Source of the DNA: Acinetobacter sp. A47
GTDB lineage: Bacteria; Pseudomonadota; Gammaproteobacteria; Pseudomonadales; Moraxellaceae
Length of the DNA stretch: 54,039 nucleotides
Assembly: GCF_000805455.1 (NCBI RefSeq)
Contig: NZ_JSUS01000070.1
Location: forward strand, 1 to 54,039
Direction of reading: 5' to 3'
In this document: one piece after another, positions 10,248 to 21,664 of the stretch
How positions within the stretch are numbered: the stretch's first letter is position 1
Layout: every line of letters begins with the position of its first letter
Position numbers and translations under genes: made by a program
Notes under the pieces: model-generated
Seen by the model: only the letters and a program-made list of their open reading frames with translations
Told to the model about the DNA's origin: nothing
Databases searched by the model: none

Positions 10248-10532
10248 TGCCACTCTTGCATTCATATAAAGAAAACATATTGAAAAACAAAGGTTAAATA
10301 TCTTTTATCATTTTATAGATGATAACCCTCTAGTCCACTATGCAACACTAAGCTAGCAGTAAGCGTGCTATATCAGCCGTTAACGAGCCCTTCCAGCGCG
10401 GTATCACTGATAACAGGCATCGAACCGGTTCAATCCAAACTCCTGTAGCAGTGATTATGCTGCAACCAACAATAAGGCGCCTATCCTGTATGACAAGATA
10501 GGCGCCCTTTATGTTACTGCTGCCTGATTTAA
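10248..10532. other. Gap between DedA-family gene and gyrB
   Basis: Apart from the parS site and the gyrB terminator this roughly 220-bp stretch has no gene. It contains several short inverted repeats (for example GCAGTGATTATGCTGC near 10447-10462), so a small RNA or a structured gyrB 3' end is possible, but nothing diagnostic is seen. Confidence 0.3.
10476..10506 (-). terminator. gyrB terminator
   Basis: Perfect 10-bp GC-rich stem: GGCGCCTATC (10476-10485) with its complement at 10497-10506 and an 11-nt loop, 26 bp beyond the gyrB stop. The T tract on the minus strand is short (TTATTGTT). Confidence 0.7.
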
Positions 10533-13010
<2,478 letters not shown>

Positions 13011-13050
13011 CTAGTAAATATCGAATCTATCCAAAGATGAGGAAATAAAA

Positions 13051-14133
13051 TTATGGTGCAGCAAGACTGACCTGGCCTTGGACAACGTGAAACAATTGAA
13101 AGGAAATCGACAAATCATGTAAGTGTTTTAATACCGACGTATGGTCTAGGGTCGTCATAAAAACCTGACTTCCTAACTGACTCAATCGCTCAATCAAACG
13201 TTGTTGTGCAGCCAAATCCAACTCTGCTGTCAGATCATCTAATAATACCACAGTTTCCTTGTTACTCGCATGCAGCATTGCAATTTGTGACAGTTTTAAT
13301 GCCATGATTAGCAACTTTTTTTGGCCACGCGATAACACGTCATCCGCATTGCCATACGGGGTTTTCAGACGTAAATCTGCACGGTGCGGACCATACTCGG
13401 TATACCGCCGCTCCTGGTCTCTCTGATGCTGCTGGAGCAGGTCATTTAACAGCCCCTGCTCGGTATGAAATCCGGCATGGTACTCCAGCTCAAGGTCAAG
13501 GCCGGGCAATAACTGTTGCACATCTTCCTGAAAAAACTGGTTCCATTGTTCCACGATACTGACACGCTGCGAGTGCAAAATTTCGCCATAATCGCTCAGC
13601 ATCTTGTTCCACGGTTCCAGATCGGCCAATGTCAGGTTGCGCCGGGTTTTTAACAGGCTATTGCGCTGCTTTAATGCCCGGGAATAGTACTGCCAGGCAA
13701 AATAAAACTCGGGTTCCACGTGGAACATCAACCAGTCCAGCAATTGCCGCCGAGGTTTGGCACCATGATCAATAATATCGGTGCTTTGTGGATCGATATG
13801 TTGCAATGGCAACAGCTTCGCCAGCTGGCCCTGGGTGGCAATGGTATCGCCATTGACCTTGATCAGCTGCTCACCGGACGCCATTTTTTGCATGCCGATC
13901 CGCTCACTGGCAGACTGGGCAAACACAATGGCATCCCCTGCTTCATACTGGATATAATGCTTGGGAATATGGGTACGGAAGGAACGGCCGGTTGCCAACA
14001 GGTGAATGGCCTCCAGAATCGAGGTTTTTCCCGACCCATTGGCCCCATAAAAAATATTAAACGGCTGCAACTCCTGGAGTGCAACCGCCTTTAAATTACG
14101 TACACGCTCGATATTTAAACGCGTGATCTGCAT
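13051..14133 (-). CDS. recF: DNA replication and repair protein RecF
   Basis: SMC-like ATPase that helps load RecA at single-strand gaps via RecFOR. The 360-aa protein has the Walker [14 protein letters not shown] (about residues 30-42), the ABC signature region [17 protein letters not shown], and a Walker B with [12 protein letters not shown]. It sits 28 bp after dnaN and 49 bp before gyrB on the same strand. A parS-like palindrome lies inside its coding sequence at 13712-13727, where it encodes part of the VEPEF region. Confidence 0.97.
   Translation of the reverse strand: MQITRLNIERVRNLKAVALQELQPFNIFYGANGSGKTSILEAIHLLATGRSFRTHIPKHYIQYEAGDAIVFAQSASERIGMQKMASGEQLIKVNGDTIATQGQLAKLLPLQHIDPQSTDIIDHGAKPRRQLLDWLMFHVEPEFYFAWQYYSRALKQRNSLLKTRRNLTLADLEPWNKMLSDYGEILHSQRVSIVEQWNQFFQEDVQQLLPGLDLELEYHAGFHTEQGLLNDLLQQHQRDQERRYTEYGPHRADLRLKTPYGNADDVLSRGQKKLLIMALKLSQIAMLHASNKETVVLLDDLTAELDLAAQQRLIERLSQLGSQVFMTTLDHTSVLKHLHDLSISFQLFHVVQGQVSLAAP
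13712..13727. promoter_or_regulatory. parS-like site inside recF
   Basis: GGTTCCACGTGGAACA contains the 14-bp palindrome GTTCCACGTGGAAC and agrees with the ParB consensus except at the first base. Placement within coding sequence near oriC is normal for parS. About 3.2 kb from oriC. Confidence 0.8.
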
Positions 14134-14161
14134 GAAATTCAGCTCAGAATATCAAGACAGG

Positions 14162-15310
14162 TTAAACACGCATTGGCATGACCACATAGGTCTGGTCAGG
14201 ATGTGCCGGGTCTTGCACCAGTACAGACTGGTTCGCTTCGGTCATGCTCATTCTGACGTCATCACCATCCAGAACACTCAATACATCCAGGATATATTGC
14301 GCATTAAATGACATTTCCAGCGGTGCATCCTGATACTGGATTGCCAAATCTTCAACCGCCTCGTCCTGTTCCGGGTTATTGGCACGTAGCTGCAATGAAT
14401 CCTGATTAAAATTCAGGAACACGCCACGAAGTTTTTCATTACTTAAAATCGCAACACGCTGTAAGGACTGCTTGAATACGTCATGGGCAATCAGCACGTG
14501 CTTGTCGCCACCTTTGGGGATCACACGGCGATAATCAGGGAATTTACCATCAATCAGTTTAGTGGTGAAACGGACAGTAATGTCGCCCTGCTCTTTATCA
14601 CGGCTCGGCGTATTGATGGTGACATTCAACAGTTCACGCCCAATGAGCAAGGTTAACTGTTCATCTTCAATGCTGAGCAGGCGCTGTAATTCACCCACAG
14701 CTTTACGCGGTACAATGGCCTGAATCGGAGCCGATGCGGTAGAGGAAGCCAGCACTTCACACAAGGCCAGACGGTGACCATCAGTTGTTACTGTACGTAA
14801 TTGATTTTGATCGATTTCCAGCAATGTACCAGTCAGGTAGAAACGCACATCCTGAACTGCCATGGCAAAGGCGGTTTTCTCAAATAAACGCTTTAATTCA
14901 CGTTGTGTCACCTGGACTTGCGTGCCCTGACTGTTTTCAGTGGTCAATAACGGATAATCTTCTGCTGGCAAGGTGCCCAGTACAAAACGGCTGTTACCTG
15001 ACTTTAAGATACAACGCTGATCTTCTGTAATTTGCAAGTCAATCAAGGCTGCTGTTGGAAGCGATTTGCAAATTTCGACCAGTTTACGTGCAGGAACTGT
15101 CGTTTCACCCGCTTCCAGACAGGCACCTTCAGCTAACGTGGTGCTTGCTACCAGCTCAACTTCAAGGTCAGAACCGGTAATGGTCAACGCCTGTTGCGTG
15201 GTTTGAATTTTGACATTGGAAAGGATATTCAAAGTATGACGACGCTCTACAGCACCGACCACATGCGATAAAACATTGAGTAAACTTTCTTTAGCGATTT
15301 TCAAACGCAC
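14162..15310 (-). CDS. dnaN: DNA polymerase III beta sliding clamp
   Basis: Ring-forming processivity clamp that tethers polymerase III and recruits repair proteins. The 382-aa product begins MRLKIAKESLLNVLSHVVGAVERR and ends VMPMRV, both typical for the family; three clamp domains of about 120 aa fit the length. The start codon is GTG at 15308-15310, supported by AGAGGA 9 nt upstream. It lies 112 bp downstream of dnaA; the spacer is long enough to hold a separate promoter. Confidence 0.98.
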   Translation of the reverse strand: MRLKIAKESLLNVLSHVVGAVERRHTLNILSNVKIQTTQQALTITGSDLEVELVASTTLAEGACLEAGETTVPARKLVEICKSLPTAALIDLQITEDQRCILKSGNSRFVLGTLPAEDYPLLTTENSQGTQVQVTQRELKRLFEKTAFAMAVQDVRFYLTGTLLEIDQNQLRTVTTDGHRLALCEVLASSTASAPIQAIVPRKAVGELQRLLSIEDEQLTLLIGRELLNVTINTPSRDKEQGDITVRFTTKLIDGKFPDYRRVIPKGGDKHVLIAHDVFKQSLQRVAILSNEKLRGVFLNFNQDSLQLRANNPEQDEAVEDLAIQYQDAPLEMSFNAQYILDVLSVLDGDDVRMSMTEANQSVLVQDPAHPDQTYVVMPMRV

Positions 15311-15422
15311 GATTTTATTCCTCTTACAACAGAAGCCGATATGAATGTTAGCAGTGTACTATGCTGCACTTAAAAGCAGTTTGCAACCATGAAAATGGGG
15401 TCTGTTGAGATTCTGCCCAAGC

Positions 15423-16817
15423 CTAGCTTTGTAACAAACGAAGTAGGTTTTTATAATCTTCATTAAAAATAGGGTCTTCTTCACGCAAGCTGACCACTTT
15501 TTCACAGGCATGCATCACGGTACTGTGATCACGACCGCCAAAGGCCATGCCGATTTCCGGAAAACTGTCACCGGTTAACTCTCGTGCCAGTCCCATTGCC
15601 AGCTGACGTGGCCGCGCATAAATACGAGTTCGTTTTGGCCCGATCAGCTCTTTTAACGGGATACGGAAATACTCACTGACCACACGCTGGATATTTTCTA
15701 CACTAATGGTACGCGCCCGGATGGCCAGCACGTCTTTTAAGGACTCTCTCACCACATCCAGATCGATGGCTGTCCCCTTAAAGCGTGAAATTGCCACAAC
15801 CTTGTTCAATGCACCTTCAAGTTCACGCACATTTGCGACCACTTGTTGCGCAATAAACAAGGCACAGTTACGTGGTAAATCGACGCCACTATTTTCGGCT
15901 TTTTTCAGCAAGATTTCGATACGGGTTTCAATATCAGGTGGCTCGACCCCAACTGACAGTCCCCATGAGAAGCGGGAAACCAGACGCGGATCCAGTTCGG
16001 TCAATTCTTTCGGATAACGGTCCGAAGTCAAGATAATCTGTTTAGATTCATCCAGTAAAGCATTGAAAGTATAGAAAAACTCAACCAGACTCGCCTCTTT
16101 GCCTGCCAACAGGTGAATATCGTCGACCAGCAACAAGTCTAAAGAACGGCAATTTTTCTTGAATTCTTCAACCTTTCCTTTTTGCAAGGAACTGACAAAG
16201 TCCTGAACAAAACTTTCCGAAGTCATGTACATGACACGGGCATTCGGCTTTGCCTGTAACAGGGCATTTCCGACCGCTTGCATTAAATGTGTCTTACCCA
16301 GCCCCGTCGGGCCATATAAAAATAAAGGATTGTGCTGTGATGCTCCCAGCTGGGTCAAAACCTTGCGGCATGTTTCCGCAGCCATCTGGTTAGAACGGCC
16401 TTCTACAAACAGTGAAAAGGTAAATAACGGATTAAGCTGTCTTTTTTTCGGGATTTTGCTGACATTCTGGCTAGGCTGTACCAGATCAGTGTCTTTTTTA
16501 ACCTTGGCAGGTGCAGGTGTTGGCGTACTCAGGGCTGCAGTTGTCGTCGCCGGCTGTTCATTTGACGACAAAATGGTACCAGGACGGGAATCAACCAGGA
16601 TCTCGACCTGACGTACCCGGCCTTCAGAAAGCTGTTCGGCAAGAATTGAAATCAATTCCAGATGGTTATCCTGAATATAACGTGTCCAATAAGGGTTTGG
16701 TGCGTATAAACGCATCACACCATCAACCTCTTCGGCAACTAAAGGACGAATCCACATCGCAAAGACGTTATCAGATAGCTCTTGTCGCAAGCGAGTTAAG
16801 CAGTCTGTCCAGAGCAT
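15423..16817 (-). CDS. dnaA: Chromosomal replication initiator DnaA
   Basis: AAA+ initiator that binds DnaA boxes, opens oriC and loads DnaB. The 464-aa protein has an N-terminal domain I (MLWTDCLTRLRQELS), a variable Thr/Pro-rich linker (about 80-125), Walker A GPTGLGKT (169-176), Walker B VDDIH (231-235), and the domain IV signature GGRDHSTVMHACEK. I start at the ATG ending at 16817: the ribosome-binding site AGGGG is optimally spaced for it and abuts a second ATG two codons upstream. DnaA boxes lie directly upstream, so autoregulation is expected. Confidence 0.98.
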   Translation of the reverse strand: MLWTDCLTRLRQELSDNVFAMWIRPLVAEEVDGVMRLYAPNPYWTRYIQDNHLELISILAEQLSEGRVRQVEILVDSRPGTILSSNEQPATTTAALSTPTPAPAKVKKDTDLVQPSQNVSKIPKKRQLNPLFTFSLFVEGRSNQMAAETCRKVLTQLGASQHNPLFLYGPTGLGKTHLMQAVGNALLQAKPNARVMYMTSESFVQDFVSSLQKGKVEEFKKNCRSLDLLLVDDIHLLAGKEASLVEFFYTFNALLDESKQIILTSDRYPKELTELDPRLVSRFSWGLSVGVEPPDIETRIEILLKKAENSGVDLPRNCALFIAQQVVANVRELEGALNKVVAISRFKGTAIDLDVVRESLKDVLAIRARTISVENIQRVVSEYFRIPLKELIGPKRTRIYARPRQLAMGLARELTGDSFPEIGMAFGGRDHSTVMHACEKVVSLREEDPIFNEDYKNLLRLLQS

Positions 16818-16829
16818 GTGCATCCCCTA

Positions 16830-17270
16830 TATATCCATTTTTAAATTTAAAAAATAAAAATCACCACCCCATCTTGCGAAGGGGTCGCCATTCTAACCAA
16901 GTTATCCACATCTGTCAGGCCAATTTATGGGACTTTTGCTGAAAAAGAAAGCGGTTGTTTATAAATTTAAATTCAAAACCACCTGTGTATAACTTTTTGC
17001 ACAAGCTGTGGATAATTTTAACCATCAAGTTATCCACAATCTGTAAAACTGATAAAAACATGCTTATCCACAAAATAACTCATTGTTTATTTATGAAAAA
17101 AGGATGCTTTCCACAGAATAAATCCACACTAATAAGAATAAATTTAAATTTTAAAATTTGAATTTACTTATAGGGTTTGAGCGAATTGTGGATAACAGAG
17201 CATATCGAAATTTAAATTCAAAAACCATGAGTTAAATTTAAATCAGAAATAGGATTGTTGATAACTTTGT
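16830..17270. other. Chromosomal replication origin oriC
   Basis: Non-coding, AT-rich region between dnaA and rpmH, the classical oriC position in pseudomonad-type genomes. Five perfect DnaA boxes TTATCCACA are present: 16902-16910 (+), 17007-17015 (-), 17030-17038 (+), 17064-17072 (+) and 17187-17195 (-). Single-mismatch boxes occur at 16984-16992 and 17256-17264. Interleaved are AATTTAAA-type repeats near 16840, 16964, 17142, 17210 and 17232; two include the exact 12-mer TTTAAATTCAAA (16966-16977, 17211-17222) and may form the unwinding element. The box positions are seen directly; origin function is inferred. Confidence 0.9.
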
Positions 17271-17417
17271 TGTTAAGCTGTGAATATATCCGAATGTTGA
17301 TGTAATATAAAGAGATAGCTTGTGTATATTTTTATGTCCACGATTATGCTGATGTCTTTGCTTAAGTCTGAATGAGTCAAAACAGAACAAACAAAATGTA
17401 AAGTTTTGGTTTTTTGA

Positions 17418-17446
17418 TTGACAGCGTAAACATTGCACAATAAAAT
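17418..17446 (+). promoter_or_regulatory. rpmH-rnpA promoter
   Basis: A consensus sigma70 promoter: TTGACA (17418-17423), 17-bp spacer, TAAAAT (17441-17446). It is 39 bp upstream of the rpmH start. Confidence 0.85.
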
Positions 17447-17485
17447 CGCGGACCTTTATAGAAAGATCATTTTGGGAGTTTCGAT

Positions 17486-17620
17486 ATGAAACGTACTTTC
17501 CAACCATCTGAATTAAAGCGTAAACGCGTTCATGGTTTCCGTGCTCGTATGGCAACTAAAGCTGGTCGTCAGGTTTTAGCTCGTCGTCGTGCGAAAGGTC
17601 GTCATAGCTTAACTGTTTAA
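17486..17620 (+). CDS. rpmH: 50S ribosomal protein L34
   Basis: The 44-residue large-subunit protein starts [20 protein letters not shown] and ends GRHSLTV, essentially invariant for L34, and is highly basic. Ribosome-binding site GGGAG is 7 nt upstream of the ATG. It is first in the rpmH-rnpA-yidD-yidC series; the gap to rnpA is 27 bp. The consensus promoter at 17418-17446 fits the heavy expression expected of a ribosomal protein gene. Confidence 0.98.
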
Positions 17621-17647
17621 TACTGTTAAGCTGACCAGACTTGGGTG

Positions 17648-18043
17648 ATGACACTTTACAGTTTCGGCACTGAATCCCGTATTCGTTGTGCCGCAGATTA
17701 TAAAAGTGTATTTGATGGTGCGCTTTTTAAAGTGCATCAGCCCCATTTCCTTTTTTTAGCAAAATTAACCGAACAGCCGAATAGCCGTTTGGGTATTGTC
17801 GTTGCTAAAAAGAAGGTACGTCGTGCTCATGAACGAAATCGAATAAAGCGTCTTGCTCGGGAGAGCTTTCGTTTACATCAAGCACAATTTAATGCTGATA
17901 TCGATATTGTGGTGATGCCTAAAGTAGGTATAGAAGCAATCGCAAATGAAGAATTACATCAACAATTAGATTTTGCTTGGCAAAAATTACAACGCTTAGC
18001 AAAGAAGCATTCCAAAGTCGTTGTGACATCCCTCCAGAATTAG
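17648..18043 (+). CDS. rnpA: Ribonuclease P protein component
   Basis: Small basic protein subunit of RNase P, which trims the 5' ends of pre-tRNAs with the catalytic RNA. The 131-aa product contains the family RNR signature in [15 protein letters not shown] (about residues 59-73) and the preceding [10 protein letters not shown] strand. Two adjacent start codons exist, GTG at 17645 and ATG at 17648; I use the ATG. No strong ribosome-binding site is seen, so translational coupling to rpmH is likely. The next gene, yidD, begins 9 bp after the stop. Confidence 0.96.
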   Translation: MTLYSFGTESRIRCAADYKSVFDGALFKVHQPHFLFLAKLTEQPNSRLGIVVAKKKVRRAHERNRIKRLARESFRLHQAQFNADIDIVVMPKVGIEAIANEELHQQLDFAWQKLQRLAKKHSKVVVTSLQN

Positions 18044-18052
18044 AGATCTCCA

Positions 18053-18373
18053 ATGGTACGTTTACTTCATTGGTTGATAAGATGTTACCAAATTGCAATT
18101 AGTCCATTATTGGGTCCTCGTTGTCGCTATATTCCCACTTGCTCGCAATATGCAATTGAAGCCTTGCAGACGCATGGTGCAGTAACAGGTGTATGGCTAT
18201 CGACTAAGCGGATTTGCCGTTGTCATCCCTGGGGTGGTTCAGGCTATGATCCGGTACCGCGCAAAGCACTTCGTTTTATTTCGTTTCATCAAATAGATTC
18301 TCAAATGCATCACGTTGCTGTACCCTTTCGTGATCGTTTATTCAAGCAAAATCTCTCTAACCATTTGGGATAA
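18053..18373 (+). CDS. yidD: Membrane protein insertion efficiency factor YidD
   Basis: Small membrane-associated protein that assists YidC-dependent insertion of inner-membrane proteins. The 106-aa sequence has an N-terminal amphipathic or hydrophobic stretch ([20 protein letters not shown]) and the family core [15 protein letters not shown] followed by [17 protein letters not shown]. The C-terminal 30 residues (after about residue 75) extend beyond the minimal family length and are poorly conserved. Tightly packed: 9 bp after rnpA and 5 bp before yidC. Confidence 0.96.
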   Translation: MVRLLHWLIRCYQIAISPLLGPRCRYIPTCSQYAIEALQTHGAVTGVWLSTKRICRCHPWGGSGYDPVPRKALRFISFHQIDSQMHHVAVPFRDRLFKQNLSNHLG

Positions 18374-18378
18374 TAGAT

Positions 18379-20136
18379 ATGCAACAATGGGCCAGATTTG
18401 CAATTCTTGGAGCCATGTTTGTTACCGCATATTTGCTTATTTTGGCTTGGCAAAAAGATTATGGTCATGCTGCACCAGCACCGCAACAACAAGCGGCAGC
18501 TGTGACGGCACATGATGTATCTGCAGATTTGCCAAATGCTCAAAATGCAACAGCGGCTTCAGACTTGCCACAAGCAAATGTGACTGCATCACAAACCACA
18601 GATACTCCTTCTGTGAGTCAGCAACTGATTTCAGTACAGACTGATCTTTATCATCTTTGGATCAACCCTAAAGGTGGTGATATTGTTCGTATAGAATTGT
18701 TAAGCCATGATGAAAGCAAAGACAGCGACAAGCCATTTGTTATGCTGGAAAGTGATGCGAAACGTACTTACGTTGCTCAATCTGGTTTAATTGGTTTAAA
18801 TGGACCGGATAGCAGCCGTGGCGGCCGTCCAATGTATGATGTCGAGAAAACCGCATATACCTTGGCCGATGCGAAAAGTGTTGCATCTAAAGATGGCAAG
18901 ACTCATCAGGTATTGACTGTACCATTGGTATTTAAAACACCTGAAGGTGTGGAAGTGATCAAATCGTTCACCTTCACCCAAGGTGATTATCCAATTACGG
19001 TGAAACATCAGGTTATTAACCGCAGCCAGCAAAACTGGCAGGGCCAGATGTTTGGCCAGTTAAAGCGTGATAATTCTGATGATCCGGGCAAGTCATCTCA
19101 AGGGATCTTCACCCTGGGAACTTACCTGGGCGGTGCGTGGGGTACACCAGATGCGCATTATAACAAGTTAAAGTTCAGCAATTTCAACGATGAAAAATTA
19201 AACGTTGAAGCCAAGGGTGGCTGGGTTGCCATGGTTCAGCACTATTTTGTGAGTGCATGGATTCCAGGTAACCTGAAACTGACCCAGGCTGATGGCCAGC
19301 CTTATGTGGCGAAACTGGAATCGCGCCAGTCTGCCGATCACATGAATATCATGGGCTTCACCTCTCCGGTGATCAATGTTCCAGCCGGCACTTCAATGGA
19401 AGTGGACGCACAGCTGTATTCCGGTCCAAAAATCCAGTCCGAACTTAAGGACCTGGCAGCCGGTTTAAACCAGACAGTTGATTATGGCTGGTTATGGCCG
19501 ATCGCTAAGCTGCTGTTCATGGGCTTGCAATTCTTCCATAATCTGGTTGGAAACTGGGGCTGGTCAATTATTCTATTGACGATCCTGGTCAAGGCGATTT
19601 TATGGCCGCTGTCTTCGAAAAGTTATCGCTCTATGGCGAAAATGCGTGTGATTGCACCAGAAATGCAGCGCATGAAAGAAGAGTTTGGTGAAGACCGGAT
19701 GCGTTTTTCACAGGAAATGATGGCGTTGTATAAGCGTGAGCAGGTCAATCCGTTGTCTGGTTGCTTGCCGCTATTGTTACAAATGCCGATTTTCCTGGCC
19801 CTGTACTGGGTATTGATGGAATCGGTTGAACTGCGCCATGCGCCATGGTTAGGCTGGATTCAGGATTTATCTGCAATGGATCCATGGTTTATCCTGCCAT
19901 TGCTGATGGGTGTGACCATGTTTGTTCAGCAAATGCTCAACCCGCAACCGACTGATCCAATGCAGGCAAAAGTGTTCCGTATCATGCCAATCATGTTCAC
20001 GGTCTTCATGTTGTTCTTCCCTGCCGGTCTGGTGCTTTACTGGATCGTCAACAACAGTATTACCATTTTGCAACAATGGTTTATTAACAAAGGTGTCGAA
20101 AAGGACCGTCTCAACAAGGTTGAATCGAGTTCTTAA
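18379..20136 (+). CDS. yidC: Membrane protein insertase YidC
   Basis: Inner-membrane insertase/chaperone acting alone or with SecYEG. The 585-aa Gram-negative form shows an N-terminal membrane anchor (WARFAILGAMFVTAYLLILAW), an Ala/Gln-rich linker to about residue 75, the large periplasmic beta domain (about 80-360), then the conserved insertase core with five membrane segments in all. Core motifs seen are GNWGWSIILLTILVKAILWPLSSKSYRSMAKM and the QMPIFLALYWVL helix. Ribosome-binding site GGGAT precedes the ATG. The gene closes the rpmH operon with a strong terminator. Confidence 0.98.
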   Translation: MQQWARFAILGAMFVTAYLLILAWQKDYGHAAPAPQQQAAAVTAHDVSADLPNAQNATAASDLPQANVTASQTTDTPSVSQQLISVQTDLYHLWINPKGGDIVRIELLSHDESKDSDKPFVMLESDAKRTYVAQSGLIGLNGPDSSRGGRPMYDVEKTAYTLADAKSVASKDGKTHQVLTVPLVFKTPEGVEVIKSFTFTQGDYPITVKHQVINRSQQNWQGQMFGQLKRDNSDDPGKSSQGIFTLGTYLGGAWGTPDAHYNKLKFSNFNDEKLNVEAKGGWVAMVQHYFVSAWIPGNLKLTQADGQPYVAKLESRQSADHMNIMGFTSPVINVPAGTSMEVDAQLYSGPKIQSELKDLAAGLNQTVDYGWLWPIAKLLFMGLQFFHNLVGNWGWSIILLTILVKAILWPLSSKSYRSMAKMRVIAPEMQRMKEEFGEDRMRFSQEMMALYKREQVNPLSGCLPLLLQMPIFLALYWVLMESVELRHAPWLGWIQDLSAMDPWFILPLLMGVTMFVQQMLNPQPTDPMQAKVFRIMPIMFTVFMLFFPAGLVLYWIVNNSITILQQWFINKGVEKDRLNKVESSS

Positions 20137-20152
20137 GTTCGAACTTTTACTG

Positions 20153-20192
20153 AAAAAATCCGCTTAAGATGGTAATCTTGAGCGGATTTTTT
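20153..20192 (+). terminator. Terminator of the rpmH-yidC operon
   Basis: An 18-bp stem with one G-U pair (20153-20170 with 20175-20192), loop GGTA, ending in a run of T. It could act in both directions. Confidence 0.92.
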
Positions 20193-20249
20193 TTGACTGT
20201 ATTTCGGGTTAGCTCTCTTTAACCCTTTTTTGTTTTTAGGTGATTTACG

Positions 20250-21605
20250 ATGCAACATCAAACCACAATTGCTGCGATTGCTACCCCCTTAGGTCGTGGT
20301 GGTGTGGGCGTGATTCGTCTTTCCGGGCCGAAAGCTTATGCCATTGCAGAGCAGCTGACCCTGAAAAAATTGCCTGCTGCACGCATGGCAGGTTTCCGCC
20401 AGTTCTGTGATGCAGACGGTTCAGTCATGGACGAAGGCATTGTACTGTGCTTTCCCAATCCGCACTCCTTTACCGGTGAGGATGTGGTCGAGCTACAGGG
20501 GCATGGCGGCCCGGTGATCCAGAATGCATTATTGGCCCGTTTACTCGATCTGGGAGCGACTGCTGCCAAGGCGGGGGAGTTTTCCATGCGGGCTTTTGAA
20601 AATGGCAAGATGGATCTGGTGCAAGCCGAAGCCATTGCCGATCTGATTGATGCCACCTCGCAGGCGGCCGCACGTTCAGCGGTCCGTTCATTACAAGGGG
20701 CCTTTTCAACCAAGATTAATACGGTCTTGGAAAAGCTGATTCACTTGCGTCTGCATGTGGAAGCAGCCATTGATTTTCCCGAAGAAGAAATCGACTTTCT
20801 GGCCGATGGCAAGATTTTAGCCTTGCTGGACGATGTACAGGACTCGGTCAAGGCCGTACAGCAGTCTGCACGTCAGGGACAACTGTTACGTGAAGGTTTG
20901 CAGGTGGTGATTGCGGGTAAGCCCAATGCGGGTAAATCCAGCCTGTTAAACGCACTGGCGGGCCATGAACGGGCCATTGTGACCGATATTGCAGGCACCA
21001 CCCGCGATGTATTGCATGAAAAGATCAGTTTGAATGGCCTGCCGATGACCTTGACTGATACTGCCGGTTTGCGTGAAACGGGCGATATCGTCGAGCAGGA
21101 AGGGATTCGTCGTGCGATTAAAGAAATTGAACAGGCCGATTTATTGCTGCTGGTCTATGATTTAAGCCAGGCGGATGAACCGTTACAGCTGGCGCGAGAA
21201 TATTTTGCCGATCATCTGGAGCCGAAACGTTTGCTGCTGATCGGCAATAAATGCGATTTAACCGGTCAGGAGGCAAGCTTGAGTGATTATCAGGGCTTCC
21301 GTCATATCAGTGTCTCTGCCAAACAGGATATGGGGGTTCAGGCGCTCATAGAAGCGATTACAGCGCATGCAGGCTTCCAGCCTGAGGAAGATACCTTTAT
21401 TGCCAGAACGCGCCATCTGGATGCAATGAAGCGCACTCAGCGCTATCTTGCAGAGGCACGTGAGCAACTTGTGGTGTTTAATGCAGGTGAACTGGTCGCA
21501 GAATCATTGCGTCTGGCACAAAATGCATTGGGTGAAATCACAGGTGATTTTAGTGCTGATGATCTGCTCGGTAAGATTTTCGGTTCGTTCTGTATTGGGA
21601 AGTAA
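20250..21605 (+). CDS. mnmE: tRNA modification GTPase MnmE
   Basis: With MnmG it adds the carboxymethylaminomethyl group to wobble uridine 34 of certain tRNAs. The 451-aa protein has the N-terminal tetrahydrofolate-binding domain, then an inserted Ras-like G domain: G1 GKPNAGKS (223-230), G3 DTAG (270-273), G4 NKCD (333-336). It ends with the catalytic C-terminal CIGK, whose cysteine is conserved. AGGTGA ribosome-binding site. mnmG is not next to it. Own terminator downstream. Confidence 0.98.
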   Translation: MQHQTTIAAIATPLGRGGVGVIRLSGPKAYAIAEQLTLKKLPAARMAGFRQFCDADGSVMDEGIVLCFPNPHSFTGEDVVELQGHGGPVIQNALLARLLDLGATAAKAGEFSMRAFENGKMDLVQAEAIADLIDATSQAAARSAVRSLQGAFSTKINTVLEKLIHLRLHVEAAIDFPEEEIDFLADGKILALLDDVQDSVKAVQQSARQGQLLREGLQVVIAGKPNAGKSSLLNALAGHERAIVTDIAGTTRDVLHEKISLNGLPMTLTDTAGLRETGDIVEQEGIRRAIKEIEQADLLLLVYDLSQADEPLQLAREYFADHLEPKRLLLIGNKCDLTGQEASLSDYQGFRHISVSAKQDMGVQALIEAITAHAGFQPEEDTFIARTRHLDAMKRTQRYLAEAREQLVVFNAGELVAESLRLAQNALGEITGDFSADDLLGKIFGSFCIGK

Positions 21606-21624
21606 TCATATAAATCAAATATTT

Positions 21625-21664
21625 ATGGCTTGAATTGTGTTGCAATCCAAGCCATTTTTTTTTA
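21625..21664 (+). terminator. Terminator of mnmE
   Basis: ATGGCTTGAATTG (21625-21637) pairs with 21643-21655 with one mismatch, loop of 5, followed by a 10-T run that overlaps the stop region of the convergent pilU-like gene. Confidence 0.88.

Noticed and set aside
17238..17555. 105-codon minus-strand frame across oriC and rpmH
   Set aside because: It runs antisense through rpmH and through origin repeats; an obvious chance frame.
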